Positions 42,390 through 55,000 of a DNA stretch of 64,000 nucleotides are shown in pieces. Made by a program: the position numbers and the translations under genes. Each line of letters opens with the position of its first letter. Position 1 is the first letter of the stretch. The stretch is taken from positions 120,138,513 to 120,202,512 of the forward strand of contig NC_056523.1 in NCBI RefSeq assembly GCF_019175285.1, given 5' to 3'. A model generated the notes under the pieces. It worked only from the letters and a program-made list of their open reading frames with translations, was not told the DNA's origin and searched no databases. Source of the stretch: Sceloporus undulatus. Lineage: Eukaryota > Chordata > Lepidosauria > Squamata > Phrynosomatidae.

Positions 42390-43312
42390 CGTAGGATCAT
42401 AGAGTTGGAAGAGACCGCAAGGGCCACCCAGTCCAACCCTCTTCTGCCATGCAGGAAATCCAATCAAAGCATCCCCTTTGACAGATGGCCATCCAGCCTC
42501 TGCTTAAAGACCTCCAAGGAGGGAGACTCCACTACACTCCCAGGGAGTGTGTTCCACTGTCGAACAGCCCTTACTGTCAGGAAGTTCCTCCTAATGTTCA
42601 GGTGGAATCTCTTTTCCTGCAGCTTGCATCCATTGTTCCAGGTCCTGTTCTCTGGAGCAGCAGAAAACAAGCTTGCTCCCTCCTCAATATGACTTCCTTT
42701 CAAATATTTAAACAGGGCTATCATATCACCTCTTAACCTTCTTTTCTCCAGGCTAAACATCCCCAGCTCCCTGAGTCGTTCCTCATAGGGCAAGGTTTCC
42801 AGACCTTTCACCATTTTAGTCGCCCTCCTTTGGACACATTGCTCCAGTTTCTCAATGTCCTTTTTGAATTGTGGTGCCCAGAACTGGACACAATAGAGCA
42901 GAATAGAGTGGCACTAATACTTCCCTTGATCTAGGCCCTATACAGTGTGCCCTCCGCTTACACAGGGATGTTCCAGAACCCTCCGCAGAAGAGGAATTCC
43001 ACGCACACTGGAGCCCCATTGGAAGTAATGGGGCTTGCACCTGCGGCAACAAAGCAGTGCTGCAGCTCGCACGCACACCCCATTACTTCTTCTGAAGCAC
43101 AAGTTGGGCTCTTCCACTGCAGCTTTCAGCGTATGCTAAAAGCCGCATATGGCACACCCACATAAAATGCAGGCGCACCGTACTTTTATTGATGCTACCT
43201 AAAATTGCATTGCCCTTTTTAGCTGCCGCATCACACTGTTGACTCATGTTCAACTTGTGGTGTACTTGGACTCCCAGATCTCTTTCACATGTAGTTTCAT
43301 TCAGCCAGCAAA
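42390..43312 (-). mobile_element. CR1 LINE 3' part, split by a MITE
   Basis: Minus frame 42814-42464 encodes [40 protein letters not shown] and [20 protein letters not shown]. The CR1 is interrupted at 42943-43180 and resumes with ACTTTTATTGATGCTACCTA to about 43312. Confidence 0.92.
42943..43180. mobile_element. MITE of the CAGTGCGCC family inserted in CR1 (238 bp)
   Basis: Ends CAGTGTGCCCTCCGCTTACA and, inverted, CGGTGCGCCTGCATTTTATG. The uninterrupted CR1 at 21397 reads ACACTATACTTCTATTGATG, so the TA is duplicated on insertion (42941-42942, 43181-43182). This defines the element's exact borders. Confidence 0.9.
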
Positions 43313-43335
43313 ATGCTGCTTCCCTATAGCCTGCA

Positions 43336-43745
43336 AAAGGGGTGTCCTTGGGGCTTGATGCCCCTGAACACCCCGGGAGCCAGAGCCATGGGAGAAAGGG
43401 GGTGTTCGGCCCCTTTCTCCCTGGCGTCGTTTCCGCAGCCGTTTGGTGGCTGTGGGAGCAAGGTACACACCCAGAAGAAGCTCCATTTCAGAGCTGCTTC
43501 TTGCCCCATGGTGCCAGGGAGAAAGGGGCCGAACGCCCCCTGTCTCCCATGGCTCTGGCTCCCAGGGTGTCATGGGGCATCAAGCCCCAAGGACACCCCT
43601 TTTCCAGGCCATGGGGAAGTGGCATTTTGCTACTTCTCCATGGCCTGGAAAAGTGCTGGATTGGGGCCTCTGGGCTGCCTTGGCTCCAATCCTCTAAAGG
43701 AAGGGGCAGATCCAGCCGCCCCAAAGGGGTGGTCTGTACCACCCC
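43336..43745. mobile_element. Long fold-back element
   Basis: Arms about 43336-43430 and 43512-43605 are near-perfect complements (AAAGGGGTGTCCTTGGGGCT against AGCCCCAAGGACACCCCTTT; GAGCCAGAGCCATGGGAGA against TCTCCCATGGCTCTGGCTC), separated by about 80 bp. A second small hairpin CAGGCCATGG...CCATGGCCTG follows. Multiple open frames result from symmetry and are not genes. Confidence 0.7.
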
Positions 43746-44206
43746 CTAGAAATGGTTTTGCCAGTTCCTTCCTCTGAAACGTAGCCTAGAGCACCTGGTA
43801 TTCATTAGTGGGCTCCTATATAAGTACTAACAAGGGCCGACCCTGCTTACCTTCCAAGATCATACAGCATCTGGTGCCTTTGAGGTATTTAGGCCTACGT
43901 CCTATTTCCTTTTAATGCAACCCAGATAGGCAGCCATTACTGTATCTTGTTCAGATGTGCACTGTGTGAAGTATTTCCTTTTTATCCCTCTTGAACCTCC
44001 CATTGTACAGCTTGGTATAATTATACATTCTAGAATTAGGCCAGAGGAAGAAAAGTTTCTACAACACTGCATGACTAAACCCTTCCCTGATGCTGTAAAA
44101 TGCAGACCTGAGCTGTAAATTAACACGCTTTAGTGGTTAGATGTGAACCACCTTCCACGTTGTGTCTGAAAAACTAAATGCTGGACACCTTGATTTGAAT
44201 CAATTA

Positions 44207-44475
44207 CAGTGATCCCTTTGTATTAGTGAATGGCAAGCCTGTGTTGTCTTCAATGGCAACACGTGCACATGACTGCGCCACCAATTGGGATAGCCCCCAT
44301 TGTCCTATGGCGGTGCATGCATGCAGCCATGTTGCCATTGAAGTTTCATTGTCCCTAGTGGTGGCACAGCTATGTACATGTGTCACCACTGGGGACAATG
44401 GAACTTGAGTATCCACGGATTTTGGTATCCTCAAGGGGTCCAAAATGGATTCCCATGGATACTGAGGACTGACTG
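44207..44475. mobile_element. Tigger/pogo-type MITE
   Basis: CAGTGATCCCTTTGTATTAG left end, GAGTATCCACGGATTTTGGT inside, right end GATACTGAGGACTGACTG, TA on both flanks (44205-44206, 44476-44477). The middle holds an inverted pair (CCTAGTGGTGGCACAGC type). Confidence 0.75.
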
Positions 44476-44477
44476 TA

Positions 44478-45314
44478 TGAAATAAACTTTCTCTTTGATG
44501 TGTTAAGTCACCTTGACTTAAAATCTATCCACCCTATAAAGGACCAGTGATGGGGCCCAATATACTATTCTGATGCCATGAGTTTATGGTGCAAATTTTG
44601 TACACACACACAGAGGTAATTAGGGAGAACGGAATGCTGGGAGTGATTAGTGGAAAATGGTTGTTGAAAAGACCGGTGTATGACAGTTGGTAGACGACAG
44701 TTGATATAGTCAGTTTAGGGTAGAATAGAAAGGCGTGAGTGATGATCAGGGTTAAGAGTCAGGTTTAGGAATTAATGTGTGGTGTTTAAGAATTGGAATT
44801 AGCTGGGAGTGAAGTATGTGAGAGAGAGAGCTTTGTTCAAAATACTGTATATTAAATAGCTAATCTCTTGTTATTAACCTCTGTTAATAAAATATTGTAT
44901 ATTTAATCAGCATGGTGTCTGATGGAGATATAAGTTGCGTAGTATTTTACACAAGTACTTTAAAGGCATCTAGGGGCTCCCAAGTTGGCAGCTGCAGCAG
45001 TAGAACAGGAGGAGGTTGCGACACTGGGGGCAGAGATAGGGACAAGGGAAATCCCTCACTCTTGGTGATAACAATGAGATTTGTGGAAGTCTTCACATTT
45101 GTTGGCAGCAACAATTTAGGTTCATAGAAATGTGATGGGTTAAGTGGCAAACCCCACAACTATCTTAAACACTAACATGGTTCAGTAGAAGCAATCCTGC
45201 AGTCACAAGCTACCCTGAATAAAAGAGGAAAAATTCTATCATGACTAAGTGAAATGTGAAAGGTTATGTTATTGCTTTCAGCCTTAGGATTTTTGAAACC
45301 AGAGCAAGCAAGAA
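44478..45314. other. HMMR-MAT2B spacer, nothing recognised
   Basis: No exon or named repeat. A small plus open frame (44912-45127) lacks any domain. Confidence 0.4.
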
Positions 45315-45939
45315 CTTTTTAAAGCCAGTTTACACATTTATTAATATAACAAAAAAACAAACACATTTCTCCTAAATTTCACTTGGTTGGAGAGATAATT
45401 CTGTTTATTTCTTGATAGTAAAGGTTTTTCCTTTTTAAAAAAGAAATTGAAAACGTTAATTATATATCATAGAGGGTAAGTAGGCTACATTTAGGGTGCA
45501 CTGCCTAAGAACACAGCAAAAATGCCAACTGATCTGAGAAAACAAATACAAAAATTAGCTTTACTGGCACCTGCAAAAAGTCTGGTTGTTATTACTGCTA
45601 TTATTAAGTTTTCACCCCTAATACTGTGCAAGCATTAAAAGACACCAATATTAAAAACAAATGTAGAGAAAACTGATCTATAACTCCTCCTCCTGAAACA
45701 CATACTGTAATCTATTATAATAATCAGAAAAGTTTACCAGTCATCTTTTAGTAAATACTTGTGAGCAGACCCATGGGCTGATGGTACATTAAGTATGTCA
45801 GGATTATCATCATTTTCACTTTAAACAAAGGACAGTGTGAAAGGATATAGCCAGTTACTTTATTATTTAAACAGAGGTTTTAAAATGATAGTTCTACCAT
45901 CCAGCTAAATTGAGATAGCCTAGATATGTACAAATTATT
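45315..45939 (-). other. HMMR: Probable HMMR 3' untranslated region
   Basis: AT-rich, no recognised repeat. AATAAA hexamers on the minus strand occur at 45859-45864, 45404-45409 and 45337-45342. The last is followed by a T/GT-rich stretch and is my best candidate for the transcript end. Confidence 0.4.
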
Positions 45940-46037
45940 TCATAGGACTCGCCAGTTACTTTCTTCAAAAGTGAAGTCCTTGGAGCTCCTACATGTGATT
46001 TTGTTCCTGTTCTTTTGAAAGCAGTTTGGCTGTTCTT
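45940..46037 (-). CDS. HMMR: HMMR last coding exon (preferred acceptor)
   Basis: 2 nt plus 31 codons and TGA, using the acceptor ...GTAACAG. It encodes [15 protein letters not shown] and ends EESNWRVL. The asparagine-cysteine-aromatic triplet resembles human TNCYRAP, so I prefer it. The upstream acceptor CAATAG at 46045-46046 would start at 46044 and end at a TAG at 45989-45991 with a different 18-codon tail. Confidence 0.6.
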
Positions 46038-49000
46038 CTGTTACCTATTGTACAACAAAAGATAAAGTAAGGTGCTTGAAAAATAAGGTTTCATGGTGTT
46101 AGATAAAATTATTTGAACACTCTGGCAAAATCCTTTGAAGTTTCTGAAATTTATTTAGGAGACACTCACTTTCTTTAAAAGGTGTTTTGGGAGGAATGTT
46201 TTCCTTGGGAACATGCTGAAAAGCTTTTGAAGGATCAAATCGCTTGACACCCTGAATTTGATTCATTTGTGCCTGGAGCTCTTCCCGAACTTGTTTTTCC
46301 TTTGCTAGCTGACAGCGCAGCTTTGATATTTCCTGAGAACAAATGAATATCTAAGTTCAAGATCAACTCCACGTATTGTAAAATATGACATAAACTACTT
46401 CAGTTAGTACTCTAACATCTACTACTTAGGCCTACTAAATCAAACGGGAGAAAAACACTTGTATAATAGTTTGAAATAGAACTCTTGAGATGAGATAATT
46501 AATTTGTACCTCCCAACCCAAAGCTCCCATCATCAGGAAGTAAAGAGTAAAATAGGGCAACAATTTTCAACCTTTGTTGCTTCAGTTGTTTGGGACTTCA
46601 GCTCTTGGAATCTCTGACCACTGGTCATGTTGACTGAGGCTTTGGAAATTTGAAGTCCAAAATATCTTGGAGGACTTGAAACTCCAAACTGATGCAATAG
46701 GAAAATTGTAGCGATCTGAGCATTGGAATGCAACTTTGGAGACTAGGGTCTGAATCCCTGCTCAGCCACAGAAACCCACTGGTTGACCTTGGGCAAATGA
46801 CACACTCTCAGCCTCAGAGGAAAAGGCAAATCCCTGCTGAAAAAATCATACCATAAGGCCTGAGGTGCAAAGTCGCAGGCTATCTGCTTGTTTTTTTGCC
46901 TAATTTTGTGTTCTCTTCAGGCTCATAGCACTAATATTCTATAAATTTAAAGGTTGTAGTCAGGCAGGCAAGAGGTTGGCTTTTAAAAAATGCAATCTTC
47001 ATTCTTTGCAAAATCAGGGACACCTAGAGGTGCCCCTCAAGTATGTGAAATTTGCTAGCTTTTTTTTTTGGGGGGGGGAGGCCTATTTTGCTGCTAAACT
47101 GATAAGAAATCGCCTGAATTTCCATCTAGCAGCAGAAAACATATAGCTCCACATATATTAACACAAACCTGTTTCAGTTGGGTGTTCTCTTCTTTCAGTT
47201 TCATGACATGTTTGATTTTCTGCTTCTGATTTTGATGGCCCAGCAGCTTAGCATATGCATCATTGATTTTGTTTAGCTCTTCTTGGGCAGCACCATGTTC
47301 ATTCAGAAGGGCATTTTTCTCTGCCTCATATGCATCAAGTTGTTGCTGAAATGTAACATTTAGCATATGCTGAACAACAGTCATCAATACATCACAGTCT
47401 CAATCCAATATCCCCTTAGCACAGCATAAATATCTGCTTGTAGATTTACCCTGCACTGAGCCATATAGCCTCTCCCCATCTTTCTGTAAAATCCTTAAAA
47501 GCCTCCCCACATGGCCATTCCATGCTTCACAGAAAGCAGACAGGATGGGAGAAGTGTCTGGATACCTCCCCCATAGCCAGATACAGAATAATTACAGCAG
47601 CATACCCAGAGGACCTGGGTGAATTTCACTGCTGATGTCATCATTTCATATCTGGCTATGGGGGAGGTATCCAGACACTTCTCCCATCCTGTCTGCTTGC
47701 CATGAAATACCAAATGGCCATGTGAAGCTAGCTGAATTCCAGACAATCTGGGGCTTCCTAATACTCTAGTCTGGATCCCATTGGTGTTGCGTCACTGGTT
47801 AAAAGCTCTTTGATCCAGCAGTGGCTTCCTTCATGACAATGGGAAGCAATATCATTTTGGAGTAATTTATCTTCTATGAAGCCCATCCCTCATCACAGCT
47901 CATACTGTCTAAAAAAGGTCTCCCAACCACCCAGAGTGGATTTTGTGATGAATCATAGTAGGAAGAGAAATTGCCAAGTGCTGTTTCCTTCATCCACATT
48001 CCACTGATGAAACCTCTGTTGGATAAAAAAATCTTTCTGTCACCAGAGAAACACCTTTGTACTTAAGGGATAACACTGCTCATAAATACATACTAGATAT
48101 TAGCAGAGTTATGCAATAGAAGCATCTGGAGAGAAGAGTAAACTTTCCAGCTTAAATTCAGTAATTCTAGTGCTCAAAGACTAACCTGGAAAGGTTTTAC
48201 TTTGTTAGACAGGTCTTCATATAGAACACGCCAGGTTTCTATGCTGTCTTTATAATCTGCTTCTAACTTTTCTGCAATAGTTTTCCTAAGTAAAAACAAA
48301 GAAGGAATATAAATCATTTTTCTATTTTCTTTTTAAAAGGCTTCATTTATTGTAACAGGCTGTGTCTGTTGAAGATTCCACTTCATTTGTCAGTAGATAT
48401 TTTGATTGGATAATAAACAAAACATGCCTTTCTATTTCAAGTTGTTTCTTGAAGTCTTCACTTTGCTCTTCTAATCTTGCTTGCAGATTAGCAATGTGCA
48501 TAGCACTTGACTCCTTGATTCTTTTTATTTCTGCATCTTTTAATGTGACTTTTGTCTGGGCATCCAACAGCATCCTGGTTGGAGAAGAAAAGAAGCTTTC
48601 TAGTTTAAAATGCAGTTGGGCATTGGCATAATCTAGGGCTGAAAAAAAAAGTACTCCAAACAGTGCACTATATATTAAAAAATTTCCCAAAATAAAGATA
48701 TTTTTCTGTCAAATATAGCAGGCTTTGATATTCGGTGTGGTTTGGTTTTAGGAAACTGCCACTGCCCCCATGGATACCAAAATCCATGGATGCTCAAGTC
48801 TCATTAAATACAATGATGCAGTGAAATGGTGTCCCTTATATAAAACAACAAAATCAAGGTTTACTTTTTGGAATTTCTATCAATATTAAAATATTTTCAA
48901 GCCCTGGATGGTTGAATCTATGGATACAGAGGGCTGACTGTACTGAAACTGTCAACTTTTTCAGTTTAAGCTTTGAAGAATGATTATGTCAGAAAGTATG

Positions 49001-52000
49001 ATGACCTGGTTCAGTGATGAGACAGTGGTTTCAGTCAGAGGTCTGAAACAGAAGAGAATATTATGATATGTCCTGTATTGTTTTCTTCATGAAGACTGTC
49101 CTGTGGGTTTTTCAGGGCTATCCATACCTTGAATATTCTTCCTTTGCCTTCTTAGCATGCTGCAACTCTTCCATTGTTTCAGTATTCTGGTGGAATGCTT
49201 TACTCATCTGAATTATTTTTTCCTCCATAGTAGTTTTCTCTTCTTTGAGGCATGCAATTTCTTTCTCAGCACAAGACTTGTAACTACAGAGATTACAATA
49301 TTTACATTCCCATTTGAGTGTCTATTTTCACACCTATATGAAAAGTTTACCTGCTTTCAGATCAATCTTTCCTGCAGTGAACCCTAGTCCCCAGATAAGG
49401 TAACAGATGGGGGAAATTTTTCCAGCTGATATTATCCTGTTTCTTCAAGCTGATCCTTGAATTGTTCATTAGGGCCACAAGAGACTGCAGATCAAGTGAA
49501 GGGCTATGCCCTGGCCAAATAGATTATCAGCAAGTGTTCTCTCCAAATATAGTTTTGCTTACTCAGTAATAAAACTTTTACAAAGTTCCCTTGCTTTAAT
49601 AAATTTACCTTGACTAACAAATGTGAAATGCTTAAAATAAATGTAATGTTACACTAAATTACAAAAATGAAAGCCACCATACCACTCTAAATAAACCCCA
49701 TTTTAAACTGATTTCAGAAGCTAAACCACAGTCAGGCCTAGTTAGTGCCTGGATGAGAAACTATAAGGCTATGCCACACAGTCTCACATAAGGCTAGGTG
49801 AGAAACCTGCATGAAATCCTGTACAGCTGCTACAAGTCAGAGTTGACAATATAGAGTTAGAGTAGACAGGCCCAGTATTCTGACTTAATGTGTAAGACAG
49901 CATCTTACATTCCTGTGATGAGAGACATAAATAAGAGTTTGCAGTCTGGAAAAGAACATAAAGTATCTGAAACACTCATCTACAAAAGGAGGAAGAGGAA
50001 GGGTTCTGATGTCAACCACTCACTAGAACAGCAGAGTGGGTCCCTTCTGGAAGAAAGGTGGCATACAAATGAAATAAATAAATAAAGTAAAACTATTTAC
50101 TACTCAAATCCTTACATACATTTCAAATTCAGCAGTGGTCTCTCCCAGTTTACACAGGGCATTGCTGTGCTCTTTTTGTTTCTTCTCAATGACATTACTG
50201 TGTAGTTCAGTCATTTTCTTTAACTCTGCATTCTTCCTATATGGAAAAGAAGTAAAATATAAGTTTTAAGAACCTCCAGGATTGGAAGACAGAATAAAAA
50301 GAAAGTCTCTACAATCCAGTGTCTTCAGTCATCAGTCTCAGGCTCCAAAGAAGCCTGTGGTTAAATATCCATTTGATATGGGGAAAGAATTAAAATAATG
50401 CATGGACCTAATGGTTCTGATACCTCTCATTCTCATTTAAGTCCTTGTCTGTATCTAAGTAAAGCCATCCCTAGATATGTGAAGGCCTGGGGAATAGGGG
50501 AATGGAAACATTTAGAAAAACACAGTTTTATTCCTTTTTTTCTGAAGTTAGAATTTCTGGAAAAATGGAAGAAAATTGATTATTTTCTTTTAGATGATGA
50601 ACAAAATGTTTCAGATAAGGTTTAGATCTAAGATATTTTATCTAAATGTTTTAGATAAACTTATCTGTATCTCCCATATAATGTAAGACAACAAATAGTT
50701 GTCCTACTCAAAATGGTGGTCCATAGATAGGCATCAGTGTACAAGGCATTAGCTAATAGCTATTGTATGTATCCGGGGGGGGGGAAGAAAGTTGGAGCCA
50801 ATAGACACAATACGGTATCGGTCCCTGGCACACCTGGTGAAAACCACATCAGATAACCTGAGAAACACTGATATATAGTACCAAATCATTCTAATTCCTG
50901 GCCGCAGCTTCCTTTTCACCGTTCTTTTGTTGGTTCTTTATGCCTGGTTTGACACTAAGGAGGGTTTGTTGTTGTGTGCCTTCAAGTCACTTACAACTTA
51001 TGGCAACCCTATCATGGGGTTTTCTTGGAAAGATTTGTTCAGAGAAGGTTTGCCATTGCCCTCCCCAAGGAGGGCCAGAAGACACAAAATACTTTCATTT
51101 CTTTTACTAATATTAATAGTTTCTTACTTTCCTATTGTTTTTGTTTTCTTGCTTTATTCTCTTAAAAAATGACAAAACCAGAGAAGTTCCTTATAGTTCA
51201 GATGTTCCTTACAGTTCAGCACTTTGTAGCACAACTGGTAATAAAAAATAAATTAAAAAAGTAGATTGAACCTGTAATTATTGTCTGAGTCAACAGTACT
51301 TTTAACATACCAAGCATGATATTTTTATGCACACAACATATTTCACATTCCTAGAGCAACACCTTTCAATCTGTAAAGTATGCCACAGTTGCATTTAAGA
51401 AAAAACATGTTTATTAAATTATTTCCAGAAATTTTACAACTCTAACCATCTCCAAAATCTTGCAAAAGGCAGCAGAAAGGACATGACACACAAGAAGAGG
51501 AAGAGAAAAAATAAAGAGAAGAAAGTTATGTATCTGTCACGGGTAATTGATACATTTGCATTTAACATTTTAAGAAAGCAAATACACATACACACAGAGA
51601 AAGAAAGAAAGAGACATGGCTAAAATAATTAAAAGGCATATTTCTCACTATTCATGATCTAAACAAACAGGTTTGATTAATAACCATGGGATTAAAAATA
51701 TTTAGGTTGAAGAACCTGAATTTAAAAGAAAATTTTAGATAATCACCATCTGTTTACATCAGTTGTTTACAATTGCTACTTGGACAGTTTCTTGCTCTCA
51801 GACTTATAATATAAATAAGATAGGACACATAAAGAAAAGGGGATGGCAGTCATGTGGGGATTAGATCCAGCAGATGATAGCTTTTGTTCTCTCATTCAGA
51901 TGCCACAAGAGTAGCAGCTGGAATGGACCTAGGCATGATGGGTTTATACCTAGTTTTATATAATGGATATATAATGCAGTAATGCAATAAAGTGCTAGAT

Positions 52001-55000
52001 GCCTTTCAATTCATAATGTCTATTATTCAGTACACATTCTTTTACACTGTCCTGTAAAATGTCTTTGGCAGAGGGGTGATGAAGTTGCTGGCTTGATGGA
52101 AATGTCATTAGCATATCAGATTCCATGAAACACTTTGTAATCCAGAATATCTGTAAACACTAACCTATGCAGTACTGATCTCGATGCTATCCATTTAGTA
52201 TCTGTTAAAATATCAGTAATAAAACTAACCCTGAATACACATCTGGTGTACAGAAAATAATGAATAATTCCCACATCAAAATTTGTAATAAGCAAAATGT
52301 ATGTGTCCCTTTCAACTCAACTGTTCATTGTATAGGAATAGGAAGTATTTCCAAACAGTTCCTAACACAGGAACAGATTTAGAACTAGATCTTTCATAAA
52401 CAGCATGTGTAGTAGTCTCTTGGTTTACTTTTAATTGCTGGCAAAGCTCAAATAACTGAATCTTCCCCCACTACGTTAATTTCTTTTTATTGGATAGAGT
52501 ATACTTATATACCATCTCATCTGTATTTGAAATGCTTAGTTCAGACACAGATTTGGCTTTGTTTATGAGAAAACGGGTTTCATCCTCATCATGCGAGTAC
52601 ATTTCTGTTGTCTAAAAGGGCCTTTCCCTCCTCCCCCTCCAGCCATCCTCCAGAGAATCATCCAGTCCTCCAGAAAAGATGAGAAAGGGGGAATCCATTC
52701 TGTTGGCAAACAGGGCACAGGCTGGATTTTAAAGTAACTGTTTGCTGTCTTTTCAACATATCTTTCTATATGTAGAGAGATCTTGTAGCACCTTTGAGAC
52801 TAACTGAAAGAAAGAAGTTTGCAGCATGAGCTTTCGTACATTTAAGTCTATCAAAGCTCAGACTGCCAACTTCTTTATTTTAGTTAGTCTCAAAGGTGCT
52901 ACAAGATCTCTCTACATACTGATTCTACAGACTAACACGGCTATATCTTTGAATACATACCTTTCTAGTTTTGCTTCCAGTTGTGCTATTGTCTCAGCTT
53001 GGGATTCAATCTTTTCTCCTAAGTACTTCAACAGTTTCGCAGCTTCAGCATCTTTGGCATGCAGTTTATCAACTTCATCCATGGTTTCTCTCAGTTCCCT
53101 CTCTAAAATCTGTCTCTCTTTAGCCACTTCTTCTTGGACAACAAACAGCGTCTGTTGCGTAGCAGCTGAGATCTCCTGAAATGGATCCAGCAAAAAAGTG
53201 TGCTTGTATACAATTAGGATAAATAATCTGCCTAGGGGAAAAAATGGACTAGAATCCTCTTGGAATACTATGCTAGCATAAAAATGGTTACACAAGCAAT
53301 TTTGCTTTCTCAGAGATTGTGTGTGGACTCTCATGCAGCCCATAATTTCACAAAAACACAATCAGCCCTCTCTTACAAGTTAGATGGTAGTCGGTGAGCT
53401 AACTGACCATCAAGAAATGAGTGAGCTCAGGAATTTGACAAAAGAAATTAACACTGAGGAACACTCAATTTAATCAGCATAAAATAGGAGATATATCTCA
53501 AGGTGCTCAACACACGAATAATTTATTAATAAAAAGCCTAACATGTTTCATCCTGTGCATTTTCTCAAAGGCCTTCTTCAGGAGCTATATGAAATCGTAA
53601 AAAGAAACAATTAATAAATCCATAGTAAAACAAAGCATAGGCCCGTTCCGGACGGGCATAAAGTACGCGCTCCGTATGTACAGTGGTACCCCGGGATACG
53701 AAATACCCACGTTACGAAATTTCCGGGATACGAAAAAATCCCATAGGAAATAACTGTTCCGGGTTACAAAGGTTATTTCGGGTTACGAAGAAAATTTTGG
53801 TGCTTTTCGGTGCTATTTCACACGAAATCGCGGCTTTTCCCCATTAGCGCCTATGGGTTTTCGGCTTGCGAAGGCTTTTCGGGTTACGAAAGCGGCGGCG
53901 GAACGAATTAATTTCGTAACCCGAGGTACCACTGTACTAGGCTTAGGAAGGGGCGTCACTTCCTGATGCCCCTAACCCTACAAAATGGCGGCACCCTTCC
54001 ACACAGGCACCGCCCTCTTGACGTAGCGGACGCATAGCGTCCGCACGTCATGCCCCAGAAGTGACGCCACGAGTGCACGACTAGTGCCGTGTGGCGCCAC
54101 TTCCAGGGCGCAAAAAGAAGTGCCATTTTCGGGCTTCTTTTTGCCGCGTCCAGGAACCGTGCGGTTTGGCCGCTGCGGTTCCTGGACGCAGCAACTGGCA
54201 GCGCTGGCAGACTGCCGCTTTCAGGCAGTCTGTAACGCGCCATAATCTTCCAAACTATGGGACTCTTATTACGTTTCTACACTGTTTATGGCCTGTATAT
54301 ATGTGTTTGAAATTTAAATTCAAAAATGCCAAGAGCTGAAATTCTGCACATCATTTACTGGATAAAAAGAGGAATAAAGTGAACTAATACTAAAGGTTTG
54401 GGGATTTTTTTTAAAATGTTAGCACAAAAGGAGGAAGAAAAAAAGAAAGAAAGGTAAGTGCTTTTCTAGATAACATTCAAAGATGTTTCAATACAATCGA
54501 GCTGAAGGAAAAGGGAACTTTGAAAAACTCACAGGAAATTTAGTAGTGCAGGAAAACAAGTTCCACATTTAGGCCTCTGAGGAACAAAATTTTAATTTTA
54601 AAATCCGTTTTACCTTTCTTCTTTTCCAAATTATTTCATCCATAATATTATCTATACCCTAGAACCATTGTTGTAGAATTTTTTTCTCCCAAGCAATGGC
54701 TCATTTTGGGAATGCTTGTTTTGCTACTTATTAAGTTACAAAGGTGCTCCCCTATACATTCCTTAAGAACCCATTGTGACGACAACAACACCTGTACTTT
54801 CAGGACAGGTGAATACACTCTCAAACTTCTCCAGATAAATTGGCCACTGCCAGGGTTATGATAGGCACTCCTTTTACCTGCCAGTAAAAGTTGTTCTTGA
54901 ATTTGAAGTAATTGTTAAAGCTATTTCAGCTAGTAAAACAGTGAGAAGCAGGGTGTCTCACTTCACTCCTGTCCAAAGTTTGCTTTATAATGGCCAAAAC

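Noticed and set aside
43313-43777. 154-codon plus frame and mirror frames between the genes
   Set aside because: The frames come from the symmetrical arms of a fold-back element.
49690-49770. 5S rRNA gene
   Set aside because: Only the 3' half matches, with many changes, and it is fused to a SINE tail.
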